From the NCBI GenBank assembly GCA_011772755.1, contig WVYX01000244.1, positions 15,960-79,959 on the forward strand: a DNA stretch of 64,000 nt, written 5' to 3'. The stretch is from Gemmatimonadales bacterium. Lineage in GTDB: Bacteria > Gemmatimonadota > Gemmatimonadetes > Gemmatimonadales > GWC2-71-9. Positions 1-9,335 of this stretch are shown in pieces (position 1 is the stretch's first letter; each line of letters starts with the position of its first letter). A program made the position numbers and the translations under genes. The notes below the pieces were generated by a model, which worked only from the letters and a program-made list of their open reading frames with translations, did no database searches and was not told the origin of the DNA.

Positions 1-153
1 AGAACGTCCCGGGAGTCCTCGGTCAGGTAGGCGTCGGCCATGGGAATTGGGATACTAGCCCCAGAAACACGTGGTGACAACCATCTGAAAGGTGAGTGGC
101 GGCTGACCAGAGTCTAGGCGTCCGGGCGTCCAGCAATTATCTTCCCGCTCCAG

Positions 154-588
154 ATGGGCTTCTGGAAACGCCTCCTTGGTCGCCGCCGCGATGCGGATCT
201 GAAGCCTCAGCGGCTCGACTATCTCAACGAGGCGCTGGCGCTGGAGCGGCAGGGTGATTACGACGCTGCATTGACTTCCTACCGTTTGGCGCTACGCGAC
301 CGCCCGACCGATGCCCGCGTGTTGCAGAACATGGCGATCGCCTACACCAAGACCAATCGGCCCGACGAGGCGATCCGCCATTACCGCCGCGCCCTCGAGG
401 TGGACGCCGACCTGCCCGGTGCCCACTACGGACTGGCCTTCCTCCTCATGCGTCGTGGAGAGACCGAAGCGGCGGCGCAGCATCTCAAGGTCTTTCTGGA
501 GCACCCTCTTCGAGGTCCCGACGCTGACAGGTGGATTGAGCACGCCCAGCAGGCGCTGGCACAATTGGAAGCCCGGGAGGTACCCTGA
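154..588 (+). CDS. TPR-repeat protein
   Basis: ORF 144 aa with TPR-like repeats (DYDAALTSYRLALRDRPTDARVLQNMAIAYTKTNRPDEAIRHYRRALEVDADLPGAHYGLAF). Confidence 0.85.
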   Translation: MGFWKRLLGRRRDADLKPQRLDYLNEALALERQGDYDAALTSYRLALRDRPTDARVLQNMAIAYTKTNRPDEAIRHYRRALEVDADLPGAHYGLAFLLMRRGETEAAAQHLKVFLEHPLRGPDADRWIEHAQQALAQLEAREVP

Positions 589-605
589 GGCGCTGGCTGG
601 GACTC

Positions 606-1322
606 GTGGCGTTAGCCCTCGCCTGTACCGAAATCGCCGGCGATCTCGGTAGAGTCGTGGCCATCGACATCGTTGGCTCTCTCAACCCAAGCGTGGAGGA
701 AGGTGATACGCTGCAGCTTCGGGCCCGGGCACTGGACGCGGCGGGAGATTCAGTCCCCGAGGCTACGATCATCTGGGCCATCCTGGACACAGGCAAAGTT
801 GGGTTCACCCTAGACACCGCCACGGGACTCGTCACCGCCGATACCGTGGGACAGGGCCGCGTGCGGGCCAGCGTCGACAACCTGGTCTCTGGGATCGTCA
901 CCGTGGCCGTCGTCCCCGCACCCGATAGCGTGGCCCCTGTCACCGAGCAGCGTACGACGGTAGCTGCGACGGCCGTGGCCTCACCACCCCTCACCGTGGC
1001 GCTGTACGATCTGACCTCGACCCCCGGGCAGCAACTCGCGCTCGCCAACAAGCCGGTGCATTTTGACGTTGTGGACCCGCCACCCGGGAGCGCCACGGCG
1101 GAGGGGTTCTTTCTGGCAACCACCGATACGGTCCCAGGACCCGACCCCCACCGGGTCGTGGCGATGACCGGAGGCACTGGCCAGGCGACGGCGACGGTTC
1201 GACGGCAGAGTGGCGCCATGCAGCCTGACAGCGTAATCGTGGACGCCGTTGCACTCACCGCAAGGGGCGACAGCGTGGTGGGATCACCAGTGCGGTTCGT
1301 CGTGTTGTTTGAGAGCAACTGA
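606..1322 (+). CDS. Ig-like (BIG2-type) surface lipoprotein
   Basis: Reading upstream of the first GTG in frame gives RRWLGLVALALAC|TE, a lipobox-like end. Body has BIG2-like text (VGSLNPSVEEGDTLQLRARALDAAGDSV...). Exact start uncertain. Confidence 0.6.
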   Translation: MALALACTEIAGDLGRVVAIDIVGSLNPSVEEGDTLQLRARALDAAGDSVPEATIIWAILDTGKVGFTLDTATGLVTADTVGQGRVRASVDNLVSGIVTVAVVPAPDSVAPVTEQRTTVAATAVASPPLTVALYDLTSTPGQQLALANKPVHFDVVDPPPGSATAEGFFLATTDTVPGPDPHRVVAMTGGTGQATATVRRQSGAMQPDSVIVDAVALTARGDSVVGSPVRFVVLFESN

Positions 1323-1363
1323 GCTGAATGGGAACAGGACAGCAAGGGAGCCGGAGGTGAGCC

Positions 1364-3166
1364 GTGAACGCTCCTGAGACGCTCAACGAGCTTTTCTTCG
1401 CTGCCGTAGAGCGCTTCAGCTCGAAGCGCGCGGCGTTGCGGTACAAGGACGGAGATGTGTGGCGCGACATCACCCACCAGGAAGTGGCGCGCCGGGTTCA
1501 CCACGTCGCTGTCGGTCTGATCGAGTTGGGCATCCGCCCCGGCGAGCGTGTGGCGATCCTCTCCGAGAACCGCCCCGAGTGGGCCGTCACCGATTTCGCC
1601 TGCCTGACCGCCGGTTTCGCCGACGTGCCCATCTATCCCACGCTTCCAGCTGCGCAGATCGCGTACCTTCTGAACGACTCCGGAGCCCGGGCCATTTTCG
1701 TCGAGAATAGCCTGCAGTACGACAAGGTAGCGGCGATACGCGACGAGGTGTCGGCGACCGAGCACGTCATCGCGTTCGACGTCCAGGAGGGAATGGAGGG
1801 ACCGGGCGTGATCAGCTTTCAGGAGTTGGTACAGCGTGGCGCCGCTGCCGAGGACAAGCACCCCAACTACCGCAAAGACGCCCTCTCGGCAAAGGGGGGA
1901 GATCTCGCGACGCTGATCTACACCTCAGGCACCACGGGGCCGCCGAAGGGGGTCATGCTCACCCACTACAACTTCTGCTCCAACGTGGTGAGCGCTCTCA
2001 AGGTACTGTCCGTCGGGCCCGACGATTCCGCCCTGTCACTCCTCCCGCTCTCCCACAGCTTCGAGCGGATGGCCGGCCACTACACCATGTTCCACGCCGG
2101 CGTCACCATCAACTACGCCGAGAGCATCGAGCAGGTACCGGCGAACCTGCAAGAAGTGAAACCGACCGTAGTGCTCTCGGTGCCACGCCTGTTCGAGAAG
2201 ATCTACGCACGGGTGCTGGAGAACGCGATGGCCGGTGGGGCGCTCAAGCGCCGCATCTTCTTCTGGGCGCGCCGGAACGCGGAGCGCTGGGCGGATCGCA
2301 CCTTGGCAGGCCAACCCATCCCCGCAGTCCTGGCCTTCAAGAAGAAGCTGGCAGACCGGCTTGTGTTCTCGAAGCTTCGGGCGCGTACCGGCGGGCGGGT
2401 GCGGTTTTTCGTGTCGGGCGGAGCCCCCCTCAACCCTGAGATCGCCAAGTTCTTCTACGCGGCTGGCCTGGCGATCCAGGAGGGCTACGGACTCACGGAG
2501 ACGTCACCGGTGATCGCCGTCAACGCCATTGAGAACCTGCGAATAGGGACTGTCGGGCGGCCAATCCCTGGCGTGGAGGTCAAGATCGCTCCGGATGGAG
2601 AGATCATCTGCCGCGGCCCGAACGTGATGCAGGGATACTACAACAAGCCCGAGGCGACGCAGGAAGCCATCGACGAACAGGGCTGGTTCCATACCGGCGA
2701 TATCGGAGACCTGGACGACGACGGCTTCCTCAAGATCACTGACCGGAAGAAGGACCTGATCGTCACCGCAGGCGGGAAGAAGGTGGCGCCTCAGCCGATT
2801 GAGAACATGATCAAGACGAACAAGTACGTGCTGAACGCTGTGATGGTCGGCGACAAGCGGAAGTTCCCAGCACTACTCGTGGTGCCCAACCTCGAAGCCC
2901 TGAGCAAGTGGGCCGGGGAGCGCAACCTGTCGGTGGACCAACCCTCCGCATTCCTGTCGCAGCCCGACGTGGTTGCGAAGATGGAACGAGAGGTGATGGG
3001 AAGCCTGCGGGATCTCGCCAGCTTCGAGATGCCCAAGAAGATGACACTGCTCGAGCAAGACTTCACGATCGAAAACGGCGAACTCACACCGACGCTCAAA
3101 GTGAAGCGGCGAGTGGTGGAGGACAAGTATAGGGACAAGATTGAGGCGTTGTATGCGGAGGAGTAG
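1364..3166 (+). CDS. Long-chain fatty-acid--CoA ligase (AMP-binding)
   Basis: 600 aa; TLIYTSGTTGPPKGVMLTH, GYGLTETSPVI, GWFHTGDIGDLDDDGFLKITDRKKDLIVTAGGKKVAP. Confidence 0.95.
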   Translation: MNAPETLNELFFAAVERFSSKRAALRYKDGDVWRDITHQEVARRVHHVAVGLIELGIRPGERVAILSENRPEWAVTDFACLTAGFADVPIYPTLPAAQIAYLLNDSGARAIFVENSLQYDKVAAIRDEVSATEHVIAFDVQEGMEGPGVISFQELVQRGAAAEDKHPNYRKDALSAKGGDLATLIYTSGTTGPPKGVMLTHYNFCSNVVSALKVLSVGPDDSALSLLPLSHSFERMAGHYTMFHAGVTINYAESIEQVPANLQEVKPTVVLSVPRLFEKIYARVLENAMAGGALKRRIFFWARRNAERWADRTLAGQPIPAVLAFKKKLADRLVFSKLRARTGGRVRFFVSGGAPLNPEIAKFFYAAGLAIQEGYGLTETSPVIAVNAIENLRIGTVGRPIPGVEVKIAPDGEIICRGPNVMQGYYNKPEATQEAIDEQGWFHTGDIGDLDDDGFLKITDRKKDLIVTAGGKKVAPQPIENMIKTNKYVLNAVMVGDKRKFPALLVVPNLEALSKWAGERNLSVDQPSAFLSQPDVVAKMEREVMGSLRDLASFEMPKKMTLLEQDFTIENGELTPTLKVKRRVVEDKYRDKIEALYAEE

Positions 3167-3176
3167 GCAAGGTCAA

Positions 3177-3251
3177 CGGCATCACGGGATGACGGCATGA
3201 CGGCATAGGAGGCTGAACCACCCATAGTGCCGTTATGCCGTCATGCTCTCT
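3177..3251. repeat. Period-8 word array forming an inverted repeat (bidirectional terminator candidate)
   Basis: cggcatca cgggatga cggcatga cggcatag ... tgccgtta tgccgtca tgctctct; perfect 13-nt inverted arms gcatgacggcata (3195-3207) / tatgccgtcatgc (3234-3246), between convergent genes. Confidence 0.8.
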
Positions 3252-3252
3252 C

Positions 3253-3864
3253 TCACCGTTTCTGCCCCACCCACAGTCCTCCCCCTGAAGCGAGTTGCTC
3301 AACACCCGGTACCGTCGCCCCCTCTCCGAAGACGACTACCCTCAGCCCCCGGAGCACCAGTCGGGCCGCTTCACTGAGCCACGGTGCGCGTCCGTGCTCA
3401 TGGTCAAGCACGACACCGCGGGCCATGGACGAAGTGAGGGGAATTGCCTCCCACCCCCGAAGCAGACTCAGCACCGGCGACGGTTCCACATCAGGCGGCG
3501 CGTTGATCCCCACGAAATGAACACCGTCGAGCAGTCGGGCGAGTCCCCTGGCGACGCGGGCCGCTTCACCCACGAGCACCACGTAGCCTCCCGGGCTCGC
3601 GAGTCCCAACAGGGCCTGCACGACTGAGGGACCCGGCGGTGCCACCGGCTCCGCCCTGCCGGAGGCAGGCAACGGCGGATCGGACACTTGCAGGTCCAAC
3701 AGCGCGACACCATCACGGATCGGGTAAACGTTCTTGCAGACCGGACAACCGATGGAGCCCTGCGCCACCCTGCGGCCGACCATCTCCTCCGGCACGAGCA
3801 CGCATGGCTGCTTGTCATCATTGCAGTGGGGACACCGAAGGAACTCGGCCAGCTCGATGAACAC
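3253..3864 (-). CDS. Trm112-like zinc-ribbon protein with degenerate methyltransferase-like C-terminus
   Basis: GTG start inferred; FIELAEFLRCPHC...IGCPVCKNVYPIRDGVALLD, then a Rossmann-like GGYVVLVGEA segment. Confidence 0.55.
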   Translation of the reverse strand: MFIELAEFLRCPHCNDDKQPCVLVPEEMVGRRVAQGSIGCPVCKNVYPIRDGVALLDLQVSDPPLPASGRAEPVAPPGPSVVQALLGLASPGGYVVLVGEAARVARGLARLLDGVHFVGINAPPDVEPSPVLSLLRGWEAIPLTSSMARGVVLDHEHGRAPWLSEAARLVLRGLRVVVFGEGATVPGVEQLASGGGLWVGQKR

Positions 3865-3952
3865 GGGAATGCGGACTAACGTTGATGGGGGCGGACGCAC
3901 GCCGACCGTGTAAGGGCGGCCCTTGATGGCTGTAGGCCGTGGGCTGACGGCC

Positions 3953-4651
3953 TCATCCCACCGGCATGAGCCTGATCCAATCCACGTTGACGTGGGGAGG
4001 ACGGGTGACAGCGTACAGCACCGCATCCGCCACGTCGGTGGGAAGCAGCATCGTGCTGCGGCTCGGTAAGTCGTCTCTGCCGTCGGGATCCAGGGAATCC
4101 CACAGCTTGGTGTCGGTGGGCCCCGGTGATACGAGGGTCAGGCGGATGCCGCTACCTCGGAGCTCTTCCGCGAGCACTTCGTGCAGCCCTCGCACACCAT
4201 ACTTGCTCGCGCCGTAGGCGACATTCTCCGGATAGGGGCGGTGGTCCACCACGCTCCCAATGGTGACCAGATGGGTGTCCCCACTCCGGGCGAGGTGGGG
4301 CAGCAGCGCCCGCAGCACCAAAAAGGGTCCCACGAGGTTTACCCTGAGCTGTTCCTCGAATTCGGACTTGCTCGTGTCGCTCAGCGGTTTGAGCAAGAAC
4401 GCTCCAGCATTGTTGACCACGATATCCGGCGCCCGGACCTCGTGCAGCATTCGCTCCACGGCACGCTGTATGTCATCCTCCCGGGTCACGTCGCAACGAA
4501 TCTCCAGGCGAGGCCCCGCACTCCGTTCCGTGAAGCTGCGGGCCAATCCAATGACCTGAGCGCCAGCGTCTTCGAGCCGATCGGCGATTACCCGTCCGAT
4601 CCCTCGGCTGGCGCCGGTGACCAAAGCGACTTTGTCGGCGAGCGCCGTCAC
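3953..4651 (-). CDS. SDR-family oxidoreductase
   Basis: TGASRGIGR cofactor motif, NNAG, YGASK catalytic motif. Confidence 0.92.
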   Translation of the reverse strand: MTALADKVALVTGASRGIGRVIADRLEDAGAQVIGLARSFTERSAGPRLEIRCDVTREDDIQRAVERMLHEVRAPDIVVNNAGAFLLKPLSDTSKSEFEEQLRVNLVGPFLVLRALLPHLARSGDTHLVTIGSVVDHRPYPENVAYGASKYGVRGLHEVLAEELRGSGIRLTLVSPGPTDTKLWDSLDPDGRDDLPSRSTMLLPTDVADAVLYAVTRPPHVNVDWIRLMPVG

Positions 4652-5292
4652 TCGAGCCAGCTACCGCCGTGCGCAAGCCGCAGGAACTCATCCCGCGTCT
4701 TGTCGTCAAGGAAGCTGCCGCGCAGCGCACTGGTCACTGTCTTGGAGTGTTGCTTCTCCACGCCACGCATCATCATGCAGAGGTGGTACGCCTCGATCAC
4801 GACGCCCACTCCCCGGGGCTCGAGAACCTCCACGAGCGCGTCCGCTACTTGATCGGTCAGCCGTTCCTGCAGCTGCAAGCGCCGCGCAAAGACATCCACC
4901 ACGCGCGGGATCTTCGAGAGTCCTACGATCTTCCCATTCGGCAAATACGCCACGTGTGCCTTGCCGAAGAACGGCAGGAGGTGGTGCTCGCACATCGAGT
5001 AGACCTCGATATCCCGCACCATGATCATGCTGTCGTGGGGTTCTTCGAAGATCGCTTCGCGGACGATGTCCGGCACCGAGTCGTTGTAGCCTCTAGTCAG
5101 CCAGCGGAACGCGGACTCCACTCGCGCAGGCGTGCGGGCAAGGCCGTCCCGTTCGGGTTCCTCACCCAGCAGCTCCAGCATCCGGCGGACTAGCTGTTGG
5201 AATTCCATCTCACTGGCCGCTGGCGTGAGACGAACGACCTTGGGTTCCGTATCGTTCTTCGATAGGTCACGGGCAGGTTGCTGCTTATCCAC
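4648..5292 (-). CDS. folE: GTP cyclohydrolase I
   Basis: [55 protein letters not shown]; overlaps the SDR start by 4 nt. Confidence 0.96.
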   Translation of the reverse strand: MDKQQPARDLSKNDTEPKVVRLTPAASEMEFQQLVRRMLELLGEEPERDGLARTPARVESAFRWLTRGYNDSVPDIVREAIFEEPHDSMIMVRDIEVYSMCEHHLLPFFGKAHVAYLPNGKIVGLSKIPRVVDVFARRLQLQERLTDQVADALVEVLEPRGVGVVIEAYHLCMMMRGVEKQHSKTVTSALRGSFLDDKTRDEFLRLAHGGSWLE

Positions 5293-5625
5293 TAATTCAC
5301 TCCTGTTGTGCGAGAATGCCTACTGCCTCGGCCATCAGCGCACGGCCAGCTCTGCTGGCGCGCGGCATGGGAACTGCTAATCTAGCAGGAAACGACGCTG
5401 GAAACCGAGGCTGGGACCGGGCCTGGCCGCCGGGCGGCGACGCGCGAGGACACACAAAGTGCGGGAACGAAGAGGAATTATTGAAGCCCGAGTTCACAGG
5501 AACCGTGCCCTAGCTGCAACTTCTGCCTTCCCCGCAGGGGCGTGCCATCAGTCACCGCAAGCGGGCACGTTGTCGAGCTTGTTGGCTCAATAATAAGAGC
5601 TCTTCGCTCCCGCGATGTGCGAGTC

Positions 5626-5631
5626 TATAAT
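5626..5631 (+). promoter_or_regulatory. Candidate -10 element (TATAAT)
   Basis: Perfect TATAAT about 53 nt upstream of the small membrane protein start; -35 weak. Confidence 0.35.
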
Positions 5632-5683
5632 AGGATGCGTGCAAAAGGGCGTCAAGAAAGCAAATCCCTCCAGTGAGGTCGGG

Positions 5684-5836
5684 ATGAATCTCGTGTTTGC
5701 TGCAGCGCTCGTGTGCCTTCTGGCGTGGATCATGCTCGCCTTTGTGGTGGCGATTCCCAGCGGGTGGGTCCACGTGCTGCTCGCGGCGGGATGCCTCCTC
5801 CTAACGAAACGCATCATCGAGGCGAACCGACCCTAG
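5684..5836 (+). CDS. Small two-TM membrane protein (lmo0937-like)
   Basis: MNLVFAAALVCLLAWIMLAFVVAIPSGWVHVLLAAGCLLLTKRIIEANRP; ATG at 5684 chosen over the longer ORF. Confidence 0.5.
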   Translation: MNLVFAAALVCLLAWIMLAFVVAIPSGWVHVLLAAGCLLLTKRIIEANRP

Positions 5837-5950
5837 CGCCGTCCCGACTGCTCGAGTCCAACCATTGACCCGAGAGGGAAAGCGTTGTCCAGACATCGCC
5901 CTAGCCGTGTTCCTCGGGAAAACGGGGGCAGCGCGATGCAACAGCACTAG

Positions 5951-6919
5951 TCAGATTTCCCAGTTCGAGAACAGCACCTCGCCCGCAGGTAGGACCGCCT
6001 CCGGAAACTGCTCCAGCGTCATCCGCAGGTCTGTCCAGCGCACCCGGTAACCCCGGGCCGTGAGCAACCGGTATGCCGTGGAGTATCCGGTTTGGCAGCG
6101 AATGGCCACCCGACGAACACGCAAAGCGGCCGCGCAGGCCTCCAGCGCAACCAACAGTCGGACGAACGACTCGCCGGAATCGGCAAACAGCTTGAGCACC
6201 CGTAGTTCATCGGCGGCGCGGGCTTCGGCCAGTGGCGCCGAGTGCCACAATGCGAAGCCGGCGATCTCCTGGTCACCTTGCAGCACGATGGTGTCGCCGA
6301 TCCCAAGTTCCTCGGTCAGATCGATCTCCCGTCCGAAATCGCACCCCGGTGCGGACCGATCGAGTCGGTCCCGGCAGCGCTGCAGCATGGCGGCCCGGTC
6401 GGACGACGCCAGGCGACCCAGCCGGCAGAACTCACCGGCGACGCGTCGCCGGGAGGCCTCGCCCGTCATGGTGATGGTCAGGTACTTCGGAAGGAAGCCC
6501 AATTGGGCGTAGAAACCGATGTTCTCCACCGTCCGAGGCATCGTCTCGAGACCCAGCGTCCTGACGGCTCGGCCATGGAGCCACTCGATCGCCGTCTCGA
6601 CGACGACGCGCCCCACACCCATACCCTGGCGATCCGTTCGCACGGCGAGGGGGCCCATCCACCCTTCCGACCCCGAACAGTGAGCAATGTTGAACGCGAC
6701 GACCTCGTCGCGCTCGTCGCACCACAGCATCGCCCCGTCGCCTGAGTCGCTGATCGCGTAGTGCCAGATATCGGCGTTGAGCCGCGGGACCCGCACACCC
6801 ACCAGGCCGTCCCGCCGATAGCGGTCGGTAAACGCCTCGGAGAACACCCGGTTCATCGCCGGCACATCGTCCAGCGACGCCGTCCGTGGACCCACGAGCG
6901 TTCGCTCAGGCCGCAACAT
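5951..6919 (-). CDS. GNAT-family N-acetyltransferase
   Basis: GPLAVRTDRQGMGVGRVVVETAIEWL acetyl-CoA-binding motif; overlaps the end of rad50-like gene. Confidence 0.8.
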   Translation of the reverse strand: MLRPERTLVGPRTASLDDVPAMNRVFSEAFTDRYRRDGLVGVRVPRLNADIWHYAISDSGDGAMLWCDERDEVVAFNIAHCSGSEGWMGPLAVRTDRQGMGVGRVVVETAIEWLHGRAVRTLGLETMPRTVENIGFYAQLGFLPKYLTITMTGEASRRRVAGEFCRLGRLASSDRAAMLQRCRDRLDRSAPGCDFGREIDLTEELGIGDTIVLQGDQEIAGFALWHSAPLAEARAADELRVLKLFADSGESFVRLLVALEACAAALRVRRVAIRCQTGYSTAYRLLTARGYRVRWTDLRMTLEQFPEAVLPAGEVLFSNWEI

Positions 6920-9335
6920 GTCCTCCCCCTGCCGGGCCCAAGTCGTCCACGACGACCGCTGTGCCACGGTTTTCATCGAGATCCACTCGCAACACTCGAT
7001 CCACACCCTCCCTCACCGACTCGATGTGCGTTATGACAATTACCTGCGGGAACCGGTCCGCCAGGTTGCGCAGGAGCTGGACAACATTGTGCCGTCGGTG
7101 CTCATCCAAACTGCCAAAGATCTCGTCCAGCACAAGGAGCGATAGGGGCTGCCCAGCCCGCTCCGCCACCATCTGACTGATCGCCAGGCGCAGCACCAGA
7201 TGTGTGAGATCCTCCTCACCTCCGGAGATCACCGGCTTCGCCTGACCGTCCTCAACTACCAGCAGCTGGTACTGCTCATCCAGATCCAGCTCGTGGTATC
7301 GACCGTCGGTCAGATCGGACAGAAGCTCGGATGCCCGCTCCGCGAGCTCGGGCCGCATGGTCGCGTTCAGCTCCAAACGCAGGTCGTGCAACGCCCGGTC
7401 CAACTCGTCGTGGAGCTTGAGTTCACCCTTGATCTGGTCGACCCGAGCCGCCCGCTCCTCACGCTCCCGAAGCCGGCGTTCAGCACTCTCGAGAGCGGCT
7501 TCAGCCGCCCGCTGATCGCCCTGCAAAGAGGCAAGCTGCAACTCCACATCACGCAGCGCCGCCTCTGCCGCTTCGTAGCGTTGACGGGCTCCGACGTAGG
7601 CCTCTTCGCTGAAGCCCAGGCTCGCAATGGCGGCTTCTAGATCCTTGACCGTGGCCTCACGCTCCGAAAGTGTCCGCTCCGCCGCCTCAGCCTCTGCGAC
7701 CAGGTGTTCCGCGTGGGTCGCCCTGACGTTGAGTTCCGCCGCTAGCTGCACCGTCGGCTCGAGCGATCGCAACTTCTCCCGCACCTCGTCGTGGCGCGCC
7801 ACGTCATACGCGTGCGGCAGCGCCGCTACCTCCCGCTCCGTTTCTACCTTCCGCGTCTCGAGACGCCGTAGCTCCACTTCGGTCTCCCGACTCTCGCGGA
7901 CCCGATCTTCGCAGCGAGCCAGCTCCTGCACCGCTCGCTCCACCCGCTGCGACGCCTCCGTAGTGCGCGCCTCGGCTTCCTGCACCTCGGGCGGCAACTC
8001 GTTCAACTGCTCCACCCGCTGCTTGAAGTACTTCCCCCGGACCTCGATCTCCTCGAGCTGGCGGTCCAGCGTGTCCAGCACCTCACGATAGACCTCCCCA
8101 AGGGGACGCTTGCAGATGGGGCATTCGCCATCGGCACCCGCTGCTACCACGCTCTGCCGATGTCGCTGGTGATCGAGATACTGATCCCGGAGATTGAGGC
8201 GCTTGGTCTGAGCATCCTGTTTGTCCCGCACCCAAGTCGTCCGCGCCACCTCTTCGGCCCGCTCCGCTCCCTGGAGATCTCGGCGCGCTGCCTCGAGCGC
8301 AGCTTTGGCATGGTCGACGGCTACCCCTACCTCGCTCATCTGAGCTAGGCGCTCCCGGATCCGATCGGCCTGCTCTCCGATCTCGCTGAGCTGCCCGGTG
8401 AGGGAGCGCCGGCGACCGGCGTCCCGGGCCTCCTGTTCCAGTCGCTCAAGCTCCTCCCGCAAGGGCGCCACCGCGTTGAGGTCCTCCCTAAGCTCCTCCA
8501 GTTTGCTGCGGGCTGACAACGCCTGCGCGAGCTCCTTGTCAAGACGCTGAAACTCGCGGCGGGCCTCTGTGACGTCTCGCTCCGCCACCCGACGCTCGCC
8601 GTCCAGGGCTAGCGCCGACTCCCGCAGCTGCACCATTCGCGTCCACGCCGGACCCTCACGATCCAGCTCAGTAGCTGCCTGGGTCTTGGCCTCCATCGCC
8701 GTTCCCACGGCATCCTTCGCCTCGGCCACACGCTGCTCCGCCTGCTTCCACTCCCGCTCGAGCTCCTCAGGATCGGCCAGCCCCCGCTCCAATCCGGCGA
8801 GCTCGCCGCGCAGCCCAGAGCGAGCCTCTCGGAGCCGCTCCTGTGCCAGGCGAAGCTTCTCGTAGCCCAGAACCCGGGAGAGGAAGCGAGCCCGGTCCGT
8901 GGGCCCCATCGCCGCCATGACCGCGAGCTCTTTCTGGCCGGTGAAATAGGTGCTAAAGAACTCATCGCGGGTCATGCCCAGCAGCCGCTCCACCCGAGCA
9001 CTCACCTCCTGCTGCGTCCTCACGTGGGGGGCGTCGAACCGATCCTGGTACAGCTCAGCGTTGTACAACCCCCGCACGACCTGGAACTCATGGGCCCCCA
9101 GCGCAAAATCCACCTCCACTCGAACCGAGGAGCGCGCCGGAGCCCGATTCCAGCGCAACGTGTCCCGGCTGCCCCGAGCCGCGGGGTTGCCGTAGAACGC
9201 CCAGGCGATGGCCTCGAGTAGAGTGGTCTTGCCGGATCCGTTGGGGCCGATGATGGCCGTGATGCCGGGACCGAAAACGATCTCCGTGTCGGCGTGCTGC
9301 CGAAAGTTGAGCAGTCGCAGACGGTGGAGCTGCAC
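6906..9335 (-). CDS. Rad50/SbcC-family ATPase (809 aa)
   Basis: Walker A IIGPNGSGKTTLLEAI; zinc hook CPICK (about 8112-8123); signature VISGGEEDLTHLVLRLAIS; Walker B LSLLVLDEIFGSLDEHRR. Confidence 0.95.
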   Translation of the reverse strand: MQLHRLRLLNFRQHADTEIVFGPGITAIIGPNGSGKTTLLEAIAWAFYGNPAARGSRDTLRWNRAPARSSVRVEVDFALGAHEFQVVRGLYNAELYQDRFDAPHVRTQQEVSARVERLLGMTRDEFFSTYFTGQKELAVMAAMGPTDRARFLSRVLGYEKLRLAQERLREARSGLRGELAGLERGLADPEELEREWKQAEQRVAEAKDAVGTAMEAKTQAATELDREGPAWTRMVQLRESALALDGERRVAERDVTEARREFQRLDKELAQALSARSKLEELREDLNAVAPLREELERLEQEARDAGRRRSLTGQLSEIGEQADRIRERLAQMSEVGVAVDHAKAALEAARRDLQGAERAEEVARTTWVRDKQDAQTKRLNLRDQYLDHQRHRQSVVAAGADGECPICKRPLGEVYREVLDTLDRQLEEIEVRGKYFKQRVEQLNELPPEVQEAEARTTEASQRVERAVQELARCEDRVRESRETEVELRRLETRKVETEREVAALPHAYDVARHDEVREKLRSLEPTVQLAAELNVRATHAEHLVAEAEAAERTLSEREATVKDLEAAIASLGFSEEAYVGARQRYEAAEAALRDVELQLASLQGDQRAAEAALESAERRLREREERAARVDQIKGELKLHDELDRALHDLRLELNATMRPELAERASELLSDLTDGRYHELDLDEQYQLLVVEDGQAKPVISGGEEDLTHLVLRLAISQMVAERAGQPLSLLVLDEIFGSLDEHRRHNVVQLLRNLADRFPQVIVITHIESVREGVDRVLRVDLDENRGTAVVVDDLGPAGGGHVAA

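Noticed and set aside
485-1861. 458-aa minus-strand ORF
   Set aside because: Antisense to the TPR, Ig-like and acyl-CoA ligase genes; low-complexity S/T/R/P composition typical of high-GC shadow ORFs.
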